A stretch of 64,000 bases of DNA from Bacillota bacterium (GCA_023421955.1 JAEZSE010000039.1:18182-82181); one strand, 5' to 3'. Positions 47,574 to 55,633 are shown, counted from the first letter of the stretch. Notes: generated from the sequence alone by a model not told the origin. Made by a program: numbers and translations.

Positions 47574-48694
47574 TTCACATCCTCCCACGCTCCGCTGGCA
47601 AACGACCGCGCCGCAGCCCCCATCACCTTCTGCACCTCCGCCGCCTCCAGCAAAGACGGCGAGGCAGGCCTGCCCTCATAGGCGGCCTGGAAGAAGGAGC
47701 ACAGGCAATGGGCGTGGCTCCTGAGCCACCCGGCGGAGTTCTTGTAGGGCGGGAACGCCGCCGGGGCCGGATAGCGCTGGGCCGTGCGGATTTTCTGAAA
47801 GCCACGCTCGCCGCCGTAAGGCTTCTCCGGGTCGTTATCGTCGAAGAATTGCAGATGGTCTGCATCGGAAAGATCCAGCAGGAGGGCCCCTTTGGTGCCG
47901 TGGAGCTCCACCTTCAGCTGGTCATCGATGCCTGTGGCGATCTTGCTGGCTTCCACCGTGCCGATGGCCCCATCTTTCAGGCGCAGTGTGAGCAGGCAGT
48001 GGTCTTCCGCTGTCACAGCCACACGGCTGCCGTCGGGCAACGGGCGCTCGGGATAAAGCACTCTTGACACGCCCCACACGCTTTTGGCAGGGCCGGCCAG
48101 CCAGGTGAGCAGGTCCAACGCGTGGCTGCCCAGGTCCAGCAGCACGCCGCCGCCCTCCCGCTGCTTCCAGCCCATCGGCTTTTCAGCAGCAAGGGAGCCG
48201 GAGTGCAGATAGCTGGCGCGAAAGGCAGTGATCTCCCCGACGCGGCCCTCATCCACCAGCTCCTTTGCCCGCATCGCCGAGGCAAAGAACCGGCAGTTGA
48301 ACACGGCCTGGTGCGTGATCACGCTGCCTTTCAGCGCCCGCGACACCTCATCGGCCTCGTCCGCTGTGGCGGTGAGCGGCTTGTCGCAGTAGATGTGCTT
48401 TCCAGCCCCGATGGCCGCCAGCAGCATTTCCTTGTGCAGGCGGTTGGGTGTGCAGATCGCCACAGCGTCGATGTCATCGCGCTCAATCAGCTCCCGCCAA
48501 TCCTCCAGCACCATGGGGAAGCCGCCCTCTGCCTGCGCCAGCCTTCGGCTTTCTACCGACGGCGAGGCCACGGCGGCAAGCTCCACGGCAAAGGGCAGGT
48601 CGCGGTAAAAGAAGGGCAGCGACCGGCAGCCCCAGGCGTGGGTGCGGCCCATGAAGCCATAGCCGATGATGCCGAAACGGATGGTTTGTTTCAT
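47570..48694 (-). CDS. Gfo/Idh/MocA-family NAD(P)-dependent oxidoreductase
   Basis: 374 residues. The N-terminal Rossmann fold begins IRFGIIGYGFMGRTHA. The family motif usually written EKP is here HIYCDKPLT. The C-terminal beta-sheet domain includes GWKQREGGGVLLDLGSHALDLLTWLAG with the catalytic-type His. Members oxidise sugars, inositols or similar polyols; the exact substrate is unknown. ATG 48694 has GGAGG; the long frame upstream to 48958 covers a repeat element and is rejected. Confidence 0.9.
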   Translation of the reverse strand: MKQTIRFGIIGYGFMGRTHAWGCRSLPFFYRDLPFAVELAAVASPSVESRRLAQAEGGFPMVLEDWRELIERDDIDAVAICTPNRLHKEMLLAAIGAGKHIYCDKPLTATADEADEVSRALKGSVITHQAVFNCRFFASAMRAKELVDEGRVGEITAFRASYLHSGSLAAEKPMGWKQREGGGVLLDLGSHALDLLTWLAGPAKSVWGVSRVLYPERPLPDGSRVAVTAEDHCLLTLRLKDGAIGTVEASKIATGIDDQLKVELHGTKGALLLDLSDADHLQFFDDNDPEKPYGGERGFQKIRTAQRYPAPAAFPPYKNSAGWLRSHAHCLCSFFQAAYEGRPASPSLLEAAEVQKVMGAAARSFASGAWEDVK

Positions 48695-48715
48695 GGATTC
48701 CTCCAGTTGGCGGCG

Positions 48716-48744
48716 TTGAGATGGCAGGGAATTATTGGTATAAT
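48716..48744 (+). promoter_or_regulatory. Strong plus-strand promoter upstream of element X1 and gtrA
   Basis: TTGAGA (48716-48721), 17-bp spacer, TATAAT (48739-48744) with TGG before it (extended -10). +1 is expected at 48751. The transcript would contain all of element X1 (48791-49006) before gtrA at 49054. Confidence 0.7.
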
Positions 48745-48790
48745 AGTAGCATAGATGTGTTGTTGTGAAAACCAGACTTGCCTTGATCTT

Positions 48791-49006
48791 GTGCCTTTTG
48801 CCAGTCAAAAGGCACCAAAACCTCCGGGGGAGGCAAGTTCCCAAGACCTCGGATTTTCCGTCGTCGGGGCGGGTCGAGGACAACTCGTCGCATCCGTTGC
48901 AGCGTTGCGCTGCAACATAGGGGCACGCGCTCCTCACACAGTCCCTCGGCCTGATCACCCCGATCTCCGAAAATCCGAGGTGGAACTTGCAAACCCCCGG
49001 ACCCCC
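48791..49006 (+). repeat. Element X copy 1: long structured intergenic repeat
   Basis: A multi-hairpin element. A 5' hairpin GTGCCTTTTG/CAAAAGGCAC (48791-48815) comes first. The long stem has left parts TCCGGGGG, GCAAGTTCC and CCTCGGATTTTC (48823-48858) pairing with right parts GAAAATCCGAGG, GGAACTTGC and CCCCCGGA (48969-49001). An inner CGAG-GACAA-CTCG and a hairpin GTTGCAGCG/CGCTGCAAC (48896-48916) follow. The same layout, with different but still paired bases, is found at 62794-62982. It carries no open frame of its own. Confidence 0.8.
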
Positions 49007-49053
49007 ATAGAACGGACAAGAGTTGATGATGTCTGGCTCTGAAAGGAAACAGT

Positions 49054-49467
49054 ATGATCCAAAAGCTAAAATCCCTGTTTGAAAAATACCGCCAGTTCCT
49101 GCTGTATTGCATTGTCGGCGCGGCCAACACGCTGATCACCTGGGGTGTGTTCTATGTGCTGAACAAGCTGCTGGGCTGGGGCGAGGTGCCTTCCTCGATC
49201 CTGTCCTACGCGGCGGGCATCGTGAACGGCTTTTTCTGGAGCACCCGTGCTGTTTTCAAGACCAAAGGCACTGTCACCAACCTGACCAAATTCATTATGG
49301 TCAACGTGCTCATGATCGGCCTCAACGCGCTGTTGGTGTGGCTGTTCCACCAGCAGTTTGGCATTGACAGCTTCGTTTCCCAGATGCTGGCCACGCCGTT
49401 CACATTCATTGGCAACTTCACGCTCAACAAGCTGTGGACATTTCGCGGCGAGGAAGGGTCTCGCTGA
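49054..49467 (+). CDS. GtrA-family membrane protein
   Basis: 137 residues with four membrane helices, starting YRQFLLYCIVGAANTLITWGVFYVL and including SYAAGIVNGFFWSTRAVFK and the closing TPFTFIGNFTLNKLWTFR, all standard for GtrA. Family members are thought to flip or help transfer lipid-linked sugars for surface polysaccharides or teichoic acids. No glycosyltransferase lies next to it. AAAGGAAACAGT precedes ATG 49054. The leader probably includes element X1. Confidence 0.9.
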   Translation: MIQKLKSLFEKYRQFLLYCIVGAANTLITWGVFYVLNKLLGWGEVPSSILSYAAGIVNGFFWSTRAVFKTKGTVTNLTKFIMVNVLMIGLNALLVWLFHQQFGIDSFVSQMLATPFTFIGNFTLNKLWTFRGEEGSR

Positions 49468-49543
49468 TTGATTTCTGCGTTTGGAACACCGTTCCTGTGG
49501 TTAAAGTAACGTGTGAAATCATCGTTGGAACGGATGGGATGGC

Positions 49544-50050
49544 ATGTTGTTCGCCGCTGCCGGGGTTCTGGCAGGTTTTGCCTCGTGGAAATGGGGCGAC
49601 TGGAGAAACTGGCAAAAGTATTACCCCACGATCCTTTATGTGATCATGGGGAACATGGCCAGCGAGCTTCTAATGTACCGCACACCGCTGTGGGAATACA
49701 GCGATGTGTTTGGCGACTATATGGTTTTGCTCATTGGCCAGATGGTATTGCTGTTTCCGGGCATCGTGATCCTATATTTGTCTCTTTATCCGCAAAAACC
49801 GATTCATCAGGTGTTGTATATTCTCGTTTGGACACTGGGATTTACGTTATTGGAAGTTGCTGCGATGCGCACAAACACATTTGAGCATTACCGTGGCTGG
49901 AACATTTGGTATACGGCCCTACATGACCTGGTGATGTTCTTGCTGCTGCGGCTACACTTCAAAAAACCGCTGCTGGTTTGGCCGGTTTCCTTTGCGGTTG
50001 CCTTTGCGGTGTTGTGGTATTTCCGCTTGCCGCTAGAGATTGCGCGTTAG
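49544..50050 (+). CDS. CBO0543-like membrane protein
   Basis: 168 residues, five hydrophobic segments. The opening ASWKWGDWRNWQKYYPTILYVIMGNMASELLMY is characteristic of CBO0543-type proteins, and the late block NTFEHYRGWNIWYTALHDLVMFLLL matches the aromatic Trp/Tyr motif of the copy at 2132-2629. Function unknown. ATG 49544 has only a weak GGATGGG upstream. It follows gtrA by 76 bp on the same strand. Confidence 0.75.
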   Translation: MLFAAAGVLAGFASWKWGDWRNWQKYYPTILYVIMGNMASELLMYRTPLWEYSDVFGDYMVLLIGQMVLLFPGIVILYLSLYPQKPIHQVLYILVWTLGFTLLEVAAMRTNTFEHYRGWNIWYTALHDLVMFLLLRLHFKKPLLVWPVSFAVAFAVLWYFRLPLEIAR

Positions 50051-50094
50051 CCTCATGCGTTGTCGCCCTGGCTGGCGGGGGCGATACCATCTGG

Positions 50095-50640
50095 TCAGAC
50101 CTTTTCCAGCGCCCCGGTCGTAGGATCGATCAAAAAGCCGTGCACGGCCACGTCTGCCGGCATCAGTGGGTGCTCCCGGATCTGCTTCACCGTTTGCGCC
50201 ACCGACTGCGCCACACTTTCAAACCCTTTGAGCCAGCTGTTCAGGTCCACACCGCAGCTCCTGATGAACTCAATCCGTTCCTGCGCGACACCCCGGTCCA
50301 CCATTTTCATTAGCATCCGCTCCGGCTCCATGCCCTGCATGCCGCAATCGTGATGGCCGATCACGAGGATGTCGGTCACACCCAGCTCGTAGACGGCCAC
50401 CATCAGGCTGCGCATCACGCTGCCGAAAGGGTGGGTGACCACGGCGCCGGCGTTTTTGATGAGCTTGATTTCGCCATTGCGAAACCCCAGCGCCGCCGGC
50501 AGCAGCCCGGTCAGCCTTGTGTCCATGCAGGACAGCACAGCGATGCGCTTGCTTGGGTATTTGTCGGTCTGATATTCCGAGGAACGGTTTTCCTGCACGA
50601 ACCGGCGGTTGTGTTCCAGCATTTGCTCAATGTGATCCAT
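50095..50640 (-). CDS. Beta-class carbonic anhydrase
   Basis: 181 residues. Zinc ligands Cys38, His96 and Cys99 lie in SCMDTRL and GHHDCGM, with the Asp40-Arg42 dyad between them; the short form belongs to the Firmicutes/type II beta-CA branch. It interconverts CO2 and bicarbonate. The start ATG 50640 has GGAG four to five bases upstream and lies inside the 3' end of the upstream small membrane-protein gene (14-bp overlap), so the two are transcribed together. Confidence 0.92.
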   Translation of the reverse strand: MDHIEQMLEHNRRFVQENRSSEYQTDKYPSKRIAVLSCMDTRLTGLLPAALGFRNGEIKLIKNAGAVVTHPFGSVMRSLMVAVYELGVTDILVIGHHDCGMQGMEPERMLMKMVDRGVAQERIEFIRSCGVDLNSWLKGFESVAQSVAQTVKQIREHPLMPADVAVHGFLIDPTTGALEKV

Positions 50641-50875
50641 GTTTACTCCGTTTATCAATCCGCCACCCCATCAGTAACAAGCCCACGCCTGCTAGGATTA
50701 ACAACACATCGATCCAAAGTTGAAATGGCCCACTGCCCAGGTCGCTGAAGGGGTAAGGCCCATGGATGATCCACATGTAGCGATCATAATTTTCATGAAT
50801 AAACCAATACAGAATCAAAGGGCCAGCCAAGAATAAACAACCCAGAATCGATACCACTTTTCCAAGTGTCTTCAC
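50627..50875 (-). CDS. Small two-helix membrane protein
   Basis: 82 residues from GTG 50875, chosen because GGGAGG lies nine bases upstream; the ATG starts further up lack a ribosome site. Two membrane helices (about 8-28 and 55-75) flank an aromatic loop (HENYDRYMWIIHGPYPFSDLGSGPFQLW). It overlaps the carbonic anhydrase start by 14 bp. No family recognised; the coupling suggests a role in CO2/bicarbonate handling, which is only an inference. Confidence 0.6.
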   Translation of the reverse strand: MKTLGKVVSILGCLFLAGPLILYWFIHENYDRYMWIIHGPYPFSDLGSGPFQLWIDVLLILAGVGLLLMGWRIDKRSKHGSH

Positions 50876-50915
50876 GAAAACCAGCCTCCCGGCTCCCTGC
50901 ATACATGTTGTTATT

Positions 50916-51404
50916 TTATTCTCTGTACATCCTATATTTCTCAACATACTCAATAAAGCTCATGCCACTCATGTCAGCTAAAATCTCATCGTCAGTCTCC
51001 CACCATGTATCCGCGATATCGTGTACGGAGCATATCGTGTACCATGGAAATAACTCTTCATTGTATGAATCATCTATATAGAGTTTTTTTACATGATATA
51101 AATAGGTATGGGCTTCTATTGAAACGGCAAAGTTCTTGCTGATCTTATACAGTTTACGAAATAATTCATTCTCTTGCCCGGTTTTCAATATTTCTTGGTA
51201 TTTTGTATACAGCGAGGACTCTTCCCATGTTTCAGTATCTATCTCAATGTTGAATAAATTACAGATGATATCCCGGTCGCCAATCCGTTCCCTGAATTGG
51301 CGAATTGTTTCACCGTCGGGACCTTCTGCAATCATACTTATTATCGCTCCATTTAATGACCCTTCTGAAAAAACACCTCTGTGTACAAGAATCTCCTCAA
51401 ACAT
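50916..51404 (-). CDS. AT-rich gene for a protein of unknown function
   Basis: 162 residues, acidic, rich in Tyr, Glu and Ile, soluble (FAVSIEAHTYLYHVKKLYIDDSYNEELFPWYTI). Its base composition is much more AT-rich than the flanking genes, suggesting recent acquisition. ATG 51404 has GGAGAGAG upstream. It is 40 bp from the next minus-strand gene. No domain recognised. Confidence 0.65.
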   Translation of the reverse strand: MFEEILVHRGVFSEGSLNGAIISMIAEGPDGETIRQFRERIGDRDIICNLFNIEIDTETWEESSLYTKYQEILKTGQENELFRKLYKISKNFAVSIEAHTYLYHVKKLYIDDSYNEELFPWYTICSVHDIADTWWETDDEILADMSGMSFIEYVEKYRMYRE

Positions 51405-51444
51405 AATGAACTCTCTCCGTGATGGTTGCTAAACAATAGAACTA

Positions 51445-52038
51445 CTAGAAAGTCTTCTTCGCCTCAATGATATGAAACCCCGCGCTCTTTGCAATCACTT
51501 CCACCCGGTCAAACAGCGTTTCCAAATGCCTCTGCGCCGAGGGTGCGCCCTGCTTGCGCTGCAGCACCACATAGAGCGCTCCGCCGGGTTTGAGCCGCTC
51601 TGGAGCCCCGTCAAACCAGGGGTAATACACTTCCTTGCCTGCCCGCACCGGCGGGTTGGTCACGATGGCGTCAAACTGGCCTTGCACATTGGCGTAGCCG
51701 TCGCTTTCGAGGATCTCGGCGGCGATGCCATACTGTTTGGCGTTCTGCCTTGCCAGGTCCAGCGCCCGGCGGTTCACGTCGCACATCACGATGCTGAGGC
51801 CGGGGTTCATGAGCCCCATCGCCACGGATAAGAAGCCGTAGCCGCAGCCCAGATCCAGCACCCGCCCGGCAAGCTTTGGCAGGCTCTCCACAAGCAGCTT
51901 GCTGCCGTAGTCCACATGGCCCCGGCTGAACACGCCGGAGTCTGTCAGAAACTCAATTTCCCTGCCGTCATGCTCCCACACCGCCGTGGCCACGCGGCTC
52001 TGGCTGGTGGGGTCTTTGGTGAAATACTGCTCGCCCAT
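51445..52038 (-). CDS. RsmC-like class I SAM-dependent methyltransferase
   Basis: 197 residues. SAM-binding motif I is VLDLGCGYGFLSVA, followed by MCDVNRRALDLARQNAK. The catalytic motif IV is NPPVRAGK, as in the N2-guanine rRNA methyltransferases RsmC/RlmG; the Firmicutes homologue YbxB has the same length and lacks the extra N-terminal domain of enterobacterial RsmC. The probable target is a guanine in rRNA. GGAGG lies before ATG 52038. Confidence 0.9.
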   Translation of the reverse strand: MGEQYFTKDPTSQSRVATAVWEHDGREIEFLTDSGVFSRGHVDYGSKLLVESLPKLAGRVLDLGCGYGFLSVAMGLMNPGLSIVMCDVNRRALDLARQNAKQYGIAAEILESDGYANVQGQFDAIVTNPPVRAGKEVYYPWFDGAPERLKPGGALYVVLQRKQGAPSAQRHLETLFDRVEVIAKSAGFHIIEAKKTF

Positions 52039-52103
52039 GGTTGCCCTCCGGCTTTGATTGTATCACATTGGCAGGTTACGTTGCCATGGCTGGGTAACCG
52101 CGG

Positions 52104-52922
52104 TTAATCTGCCGGTTCGCTTCCAACGGTGCCAATGATATAATCAATATACTCCAACGCAGCGCGGTGCCGGAGCATTGGCTGCAAGATTTGCGGTGGA
52201 ATGGCCCCGTCTCTCCGCCGCAATGCCTCCTGGATCACCGGGTGAAACCGCTCCGGCACCGTGGCAAGGGCATAGCGCCCGGCGGCCTCCTTGCCGGTGA
52301 TGCCGCCCTCTCGCAGTGAATAGAGTATCCTCGAAACCCCAAGCACGCCCCATTCCAGCGCTGCCGGGCCCAGCATGAGCCCAAGCCCCCTGGGGCTTAA
52401 GGGGTTTCTGCAACGGTTCGCCCAGCCCCGCCAGTATGTGGCCAGGTTTTCCGCCATGGCCTGCCGCACCAGCGCCCAGTCCGGGTCGAAGGGCAGCACC
52501 TCGGAACCAGCACCCAGCAGCGCCACGCCATGGTGCTTCAACACCCACCCATCCACCCCATGGATCGGGAAAGCTCCTGCTTCCCGAAGCTTGCCATCGT
52601 TGAACCGAAGGCAGGGCAGGGCTTCTCCGGCCAGTGAGCCCTCGGGCACATACCAGCCGTCCAGCGGCCTGAAGAGCCACCGGTTATTGAGCTGCCGGTG
52701 CGCCTTCTGGAGCATCGCCAGCTCCGTTGCGGCAGGCGGTCTTGTCACCACGGCCACAAAGTCCAGGTCGCTCACACGCCGGTCAAAGCAGCCCAGCGCT
52801 GCCGAGCCCATGGCAACCCAGCCGGTGAGCCAGCCTGGCAGCAGGCGGTTGAGCAGCGCAATGTGGGTGTTGGCCGTCACCTGCACGATGGCAGGCAGTG
52901 AGGCCGCATTTCGTTTGATCAT
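52104..52922 (-). CDS. Nucleotidyltransferase (aminoglycoside-adenylyltransferase-like)
   Basis: 272 residues. The N-terminal nucleotidyltransferase core has WVAMGSAALGCFDRRVSDLDFVAVV, the G-S...D-x-D pattern of pol-beta-type transferases, followed by a helical C-terminal domain (about 150-272) like DUF4111 in AadA/ANT(9)-type enzymes. Similarity to resistance enzymes is only at fold level; the substrate is unknown. The start ATG 52922 sits exactly at the expected transcription start, so the mRNA is probably leaderless. The frame upstream to 53405 runs antisense through the YaiI-family gene and is rejected. Confidence 0.75.
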   Translation of the reverse strand: MIKRNAASLPAIVQVTANTHIALLNRLLPGWLTGWVAMGSAALGCFDRRVSDLDFVAVVTRPPAATELAMLQKAHRQLNNRWLFRPLDGWYVPEGSLAGEALPCLRFNDGKLREAGAFPIHGVDGWVLKHHGVALLGAGSEVLPFDPDWALVRQAMAENLATYWRGWANRCRNPLSPRGLGLMLGPAALEWGVLGVSRILYSLREGGITGKEAAGRYALATVPERFHPVIQEALRRRDGAIPPQILQPMLRHRAALEYIDYIIGTVGSEPAD

Positions 52923-52928
52923 GGGTCT

Positions 52929-52950
52929 ATTATACCGCCTATACGGCGGT
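52929..52950 (-). promoter_or_regulatory. Leaderless promoter with palindromic spacer
   Basis: TATAAT (52934-52929) ends six bases before the ATG at 52922, so +1 equals the start codon. Just upstream ACCGCC-N5-GGCGGT (52950-52934) is a perfect inverted repeat filling the spacer; the -35 (CATACA) is weak. The dyad also lies in front of the divergent gene at 52977. Confidence 0.6.
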
Positions 52951-52976
52951 TTGTATGACGGTTGGGAGGCAATCCG

Positions 52977-53426
52977 ATGAAAATCCTTGTGGACGCTGAC
53001 GCTTGCCCAGTCACCCACATCGTGATCCGCCTGGCGCGGCAGCGCAGCATCCCGGTGGTGCTGGTCACTGATGACAGCCATGTGATGCAGAGCGACTATG
53101 CCGAGGTGGTCACCGTGGGGCAGGGGTCCGACGCTGTGGATCTGGCGCTCATCAACCGCGCCCAAAGCGGCGACATCGTGGTCACGCAGGACTATGGCGT
53201 GGCGGCATTGGCGCTGGGCAAGAGGTGCCTTGCGATCCATCAGAGCGGCATGCGCTATACCAATGAAAACATTGACTTGCTCCTGAGCGAGCGGCATGAG
53301 TCGCGCAAGGCCAGGAAGGCGGGCAAGAGGGGCGGGGGGTTCAAGAAGAGGACGGCGGAGGATGATGAGAGGTTTGAATTTCATTTTTTGAGCTTGATTA
53401 ATCAAGTTGTAAAGACTTATAAATAA
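52977..53426 (+). CDS. YaiI/YqxD (UPF0178) family protein
   Basis: 149 residues with the PIN-like core of UPF0178: MKILVDADACPVTHIVIRLARQR at the start, VTQDYGVAALALGKR in the middle, and a basic C-terminal part (RKARKAGKRGGGFKKRTAEDDERF). The family is thought to be nuclease-like but is not characterised. ATG 52977 has GGGAGG seven bases upstream. It is divergent from the nucleotidyltransferase gene. Confidence 0.9.
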   Translation: MKILVDADACPVTHIVIRLARQRSIPVVLVTDDSHVMQSDYAEVVTVGQGSDAVDLALINRAQSGDIVVTQDYGVAALALGKRCLAIHQSGMRYTNENIDLLLSERHESRKARKAGKRGGGFKKRTAEDDERFEFHFLSLINQVVKTYK

Positions 53427-53453
53427 CTTTCAGTGTTAGCGATAAAGTTCTAT

Positions 53454-53776
53454 CATGGCGGTCAATGTACGGGTGGGGCTCTGTACCCGCCCCGATATTC
53501 CGTTGTTCGTAGCATAAATGTTTGTTGTAGGGGCGGCTCACGAGCCGCCCGCGCTCTTGCTGCCAGCGTGTACAAATCCCCCCTGCCACTTCGTGGCATC
53601 CCCCCTTCGAAAGGGGGGTTCTTTATCTTCTCTCTCACACTACTGTGCGATAGACCGTGAAAGCAACCCCCTTATGAAGGGGGTGCCGCCCAACAGGCGG
53701 CGGGGGATTGAACACCGTCGGCCTAGACAACCATTCCCCTCCCCCTTGAAGGGGGAGGGGTAAGGGGAGAGGGTCT
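53454..53776. repeat. Cluster of families C, A and D
   Basis: 53454-53497 is the C variant also found at 19404 (ATGGCGGTC, then stem GGGTGGGG...CCCGCCC). 53526-53552 is family C (GGGCGGCT/AGCCGCCC). 53574-53622 is family A (CCAC/GTGG, then CCCCCCTTCGAAAGGGGGG). 53672-53712 is reversed A (GCCGCC/GGCGGC). 53736-53776 is a family D half (CCCCTCCCCC/GGGGGAGGGG plus AGAGGGTCT). The whole 373-bp gap is filled by these units. Confidence 0.8.
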
Positions 53777-53799
53777 TGTGGTGGGGCATTGTGAGAGGG

Positions 53800-54489
53800 T
53801 TACGCGCTCTTCGTCATATCCAAATTCACCCGTCCATCCCGAATCTCCACAATGCGGTCGGTCTTCTGCGCGATCCGCCGGTCATGTGTGATGATCACAA
53901 ACGTGGTGCGGAATTGCTCGTTGATATCCCGCAGCAGGTTGTAGACCGCCTCGGTGGATTCGCTGTCCAGGTTGCCGGTGGGCTCGTCGGCCAATATCAC
54001 CTTGGGGTTGTTGATGAGCGCCCGGGCGATGGCCGTGCGCTGCTGCTGGCCGCCGCTCATCTTGTTGGCGCGGTTGTGCATCACCGCGCCCAGGCCCATC
54101 AGGTCCATCAGCTCCTTTGCCCGGTCACGGGTGGCCCTGGTGACGGCCCCCTTGATGCTGGCGGGCATCAGCACGTTTTCCAGTGCGGTGAATTCGGGCA
54201 GCAGGTGGTGGAACTGGAAGATGAAGCCAATCGTTTCGTTGCGCAGCGCCGCCAGGTCCTTGGCCTTCATGCCGGCAGTAGGCACGCCGGCAATCGTGAC
54301 CTGCCCACTGGTGGGCCGGTCCAGTGTGCCAACGATGTTTAAAAGTGTGCTCTTGCCGGAGCCCGACGCGCCGATGATGGAGTTGAAGGACTGCTCGGCC
54401 ACCTTCAGGTTCACATCAAAGAGCACCTGCGTGGGCACTTCGCGGCCATAGAATTTATTCACATGATCGAGCGTGATGATATCAGCCAT
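53800..54489 (-). CDS. ABC transporter ATP-binding protein (LolD/MacB type)
   Basis: 229 residues. Walker A GASGSGKST, Q-loop FIFQFHHLLPEFTALENV, signature MSGGQQQRTAIARAL, Walker B VILADEPTGNLD and H-loop ITHD are all intact; the FHHLLPEFTALENVLMP segment is typical of the LolD/MacB-type mechanotransmission family. It overlaps the permease gene by 8 bp, and its ribosome site GGAGGTGATC lies within the permease 3' end. It forms an exporter with that permease. Confidence 0.95.
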   Translation of the reverse strand: MADIITLDHVNKFYGREVPTQVLFDVNLKVAEQSFNSIIGASGSGKSTLLNIVGTLDRPTSGQVTIAGVPTAGMKAKDLAALRNETIGFIFQFHHLLPEFTALENVLMPASIKGAVTRATRDRAKELMDLMGLGAVMHNRANKMSGGQQQRTAIARALINNPKVILADEPTGNLDSESTEAVYNLLRDINEQFRTTFVIITHDRRIAQKTDRIVEIRDGRVNLDMTKSA

Positions 54490-55633
54490 TTTTGATCACC
54501 TCCATGGGGTCGAGCCTTGCAGACCGCCTGGCCGGGATGAGCGCCGCCAACGTGGCGCTGAGCACACCGATGAGGCCGGACAGACCGATGAACACCGGGT
54601 CGATGAACAGCGGCACCACCGGCGTGCCATCGGCGTTGACGGCAAACTGCGTGAACATTGCCGAGAGCCCCAGCCCCAGGCCCACGCCCAGCACCGCGCC
54701 CAGCACGCCCAGGATCAGGCCCTGAAAGAGGAAGATCAGGCTGGCTGTGCCGTTCTGGATGCCCATGGCCTTCAGAATGCCGATCTGCCGGGACTTTTGA
54801 AGCACCGAGATCGCAAGCACGCTGGCGATGCCCAGCACCACCGACACCAGCACAAACACCTGGATCATGATGCTGGAGACACTCTGGCCATTGAGACCCG
54901 AGAGCAGCTGCTCGTTTTGCGACTTCCAGTCGCTCACATCAAGGTCACCGGGCAGCGCCTGGGCAAGAGACAGCGCCAGTGTGTCGGCCTCGAAAACCTT
55001 GTCCACCTGCGCCTCCACCGAGGTGATCTCATCACCGTAGCCAAAGGCGTCCTGCACCAGCGCCATTGGGACGATGGCCCAGCTCTTGTTCAGCGACGAA
55101 ACCTTCAGGTCAAAGATGCCGGAGACGGTCACCTCCACGGGCTTGCCCTGCGGGGTCAGAAGCTCCACGGCGCTGCCGGGGGCAAGGCCTGCCTCATCGG
55201 CTAACTCCTTGCCAATCAGCACCTCGTTGCCGGAGGGCAGCGCGCCGTCCACCAGTGCTTCGCTAAGGCGGTAAATACCCTCTGCCGCCTCGATGTCAAA
55301 GCCACGGGCCAGTACGGGGTAGGTTTCCTCTCCCGCCTTTAAAAACCCGGAGCCGTCTGCCGCAGGAGACACAGCGGACACACCGGCCTGTGCCTTCATC
55401 GTGCCCACCACTTCCTGCCAGCCGGCAATGCGGTCATTGCGGCTTTCCCCTGCCACGGTGATATGCGGTGACCGGCCAATCGTTTTATCCAGCAGGCTTT
55501 GCTGCAGGCCGGTGATCAGGCTGCCGATGAACACCTGCACGGCGATGCCGATGGCGATGCCCAGCGCGATGAGGATGGTTTGCCCCCGGCTGGTGGTGAG
55601 GAAACGCCATGCGATGGAGAATGCAAGCCTCAT
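54482..55633 (-). CDS. ABC transporter permease, FtsX/MacB type
   Basis: 383 residues. TM1 (about 15-38) is followed by a large extracytoplasmic MacB_PCD-like domain (about 40-250) and three C-terminal TM helices (about 257-370), the FtsX layout (IMIQVFVLVSVVLGIASVLAISVLQKSRQIGILKAMGIQ). Such transporters drive export or extraction of lipoproteins, peptides or drugs by mechanical motion, not by channel transport. The start ATG overlaps the stop of the cobalamin-binding protein gene (ATGA). Confidence 0.92.
   Translation of the reverse strand: MRLAFSIAWRFLTTSRGQTILIALGIAIGIAVQVFIGSLITGLQQSLLDKTIGRSPHITVAGESRNDRIAGWQEVVGTMKAQAGVSAVSPAADGSGFLKAGEETYPVLARGFDIEAAEGIYRLSEALVDGALPSGNEVLIGKELADEAGLAPGSAVELLTPQGKPVEVTVSGIFDLKVSSLNKSWAIVPMALVQDAFGYGDEITSVEAQVDKVFEADTLALSLAQALPGDLDVSDWKSQNEQLLSGLNGQSVSSIMIQVFVLVSVVLGIASVLAISVLQKSRQIGILKAMGIQNGTASLIFLFQGLILGVLGAVLGVGLGLGLSAMFTQFAVNADGTPVVPLFIDPVFIGLSGLIGVLSATLAALIPARRSARLDPMEVIKNG

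Noticed and set aside
48695..48958. N-terminal extension of the Gfo/Idh protein
   Set aside because: It runs through the plus-strand promoter and element X1; the Rossmann start at 48694 has a strong ribosome site.
52104..52922. Calling the nucleotidyltransferase a streptomycin/spectinomycin resistance gene (aadA)
   Set aside because: Only the general fold and the GS...DxD motif are shared; substrate-specific residues could not be confirmed.
52923..53405. N-terminal extension of the nucleotidyltransferase frame
   Set aside because: It is antisense to the well-supported YaiI/YqxD gene and lies upstream of the promoter.
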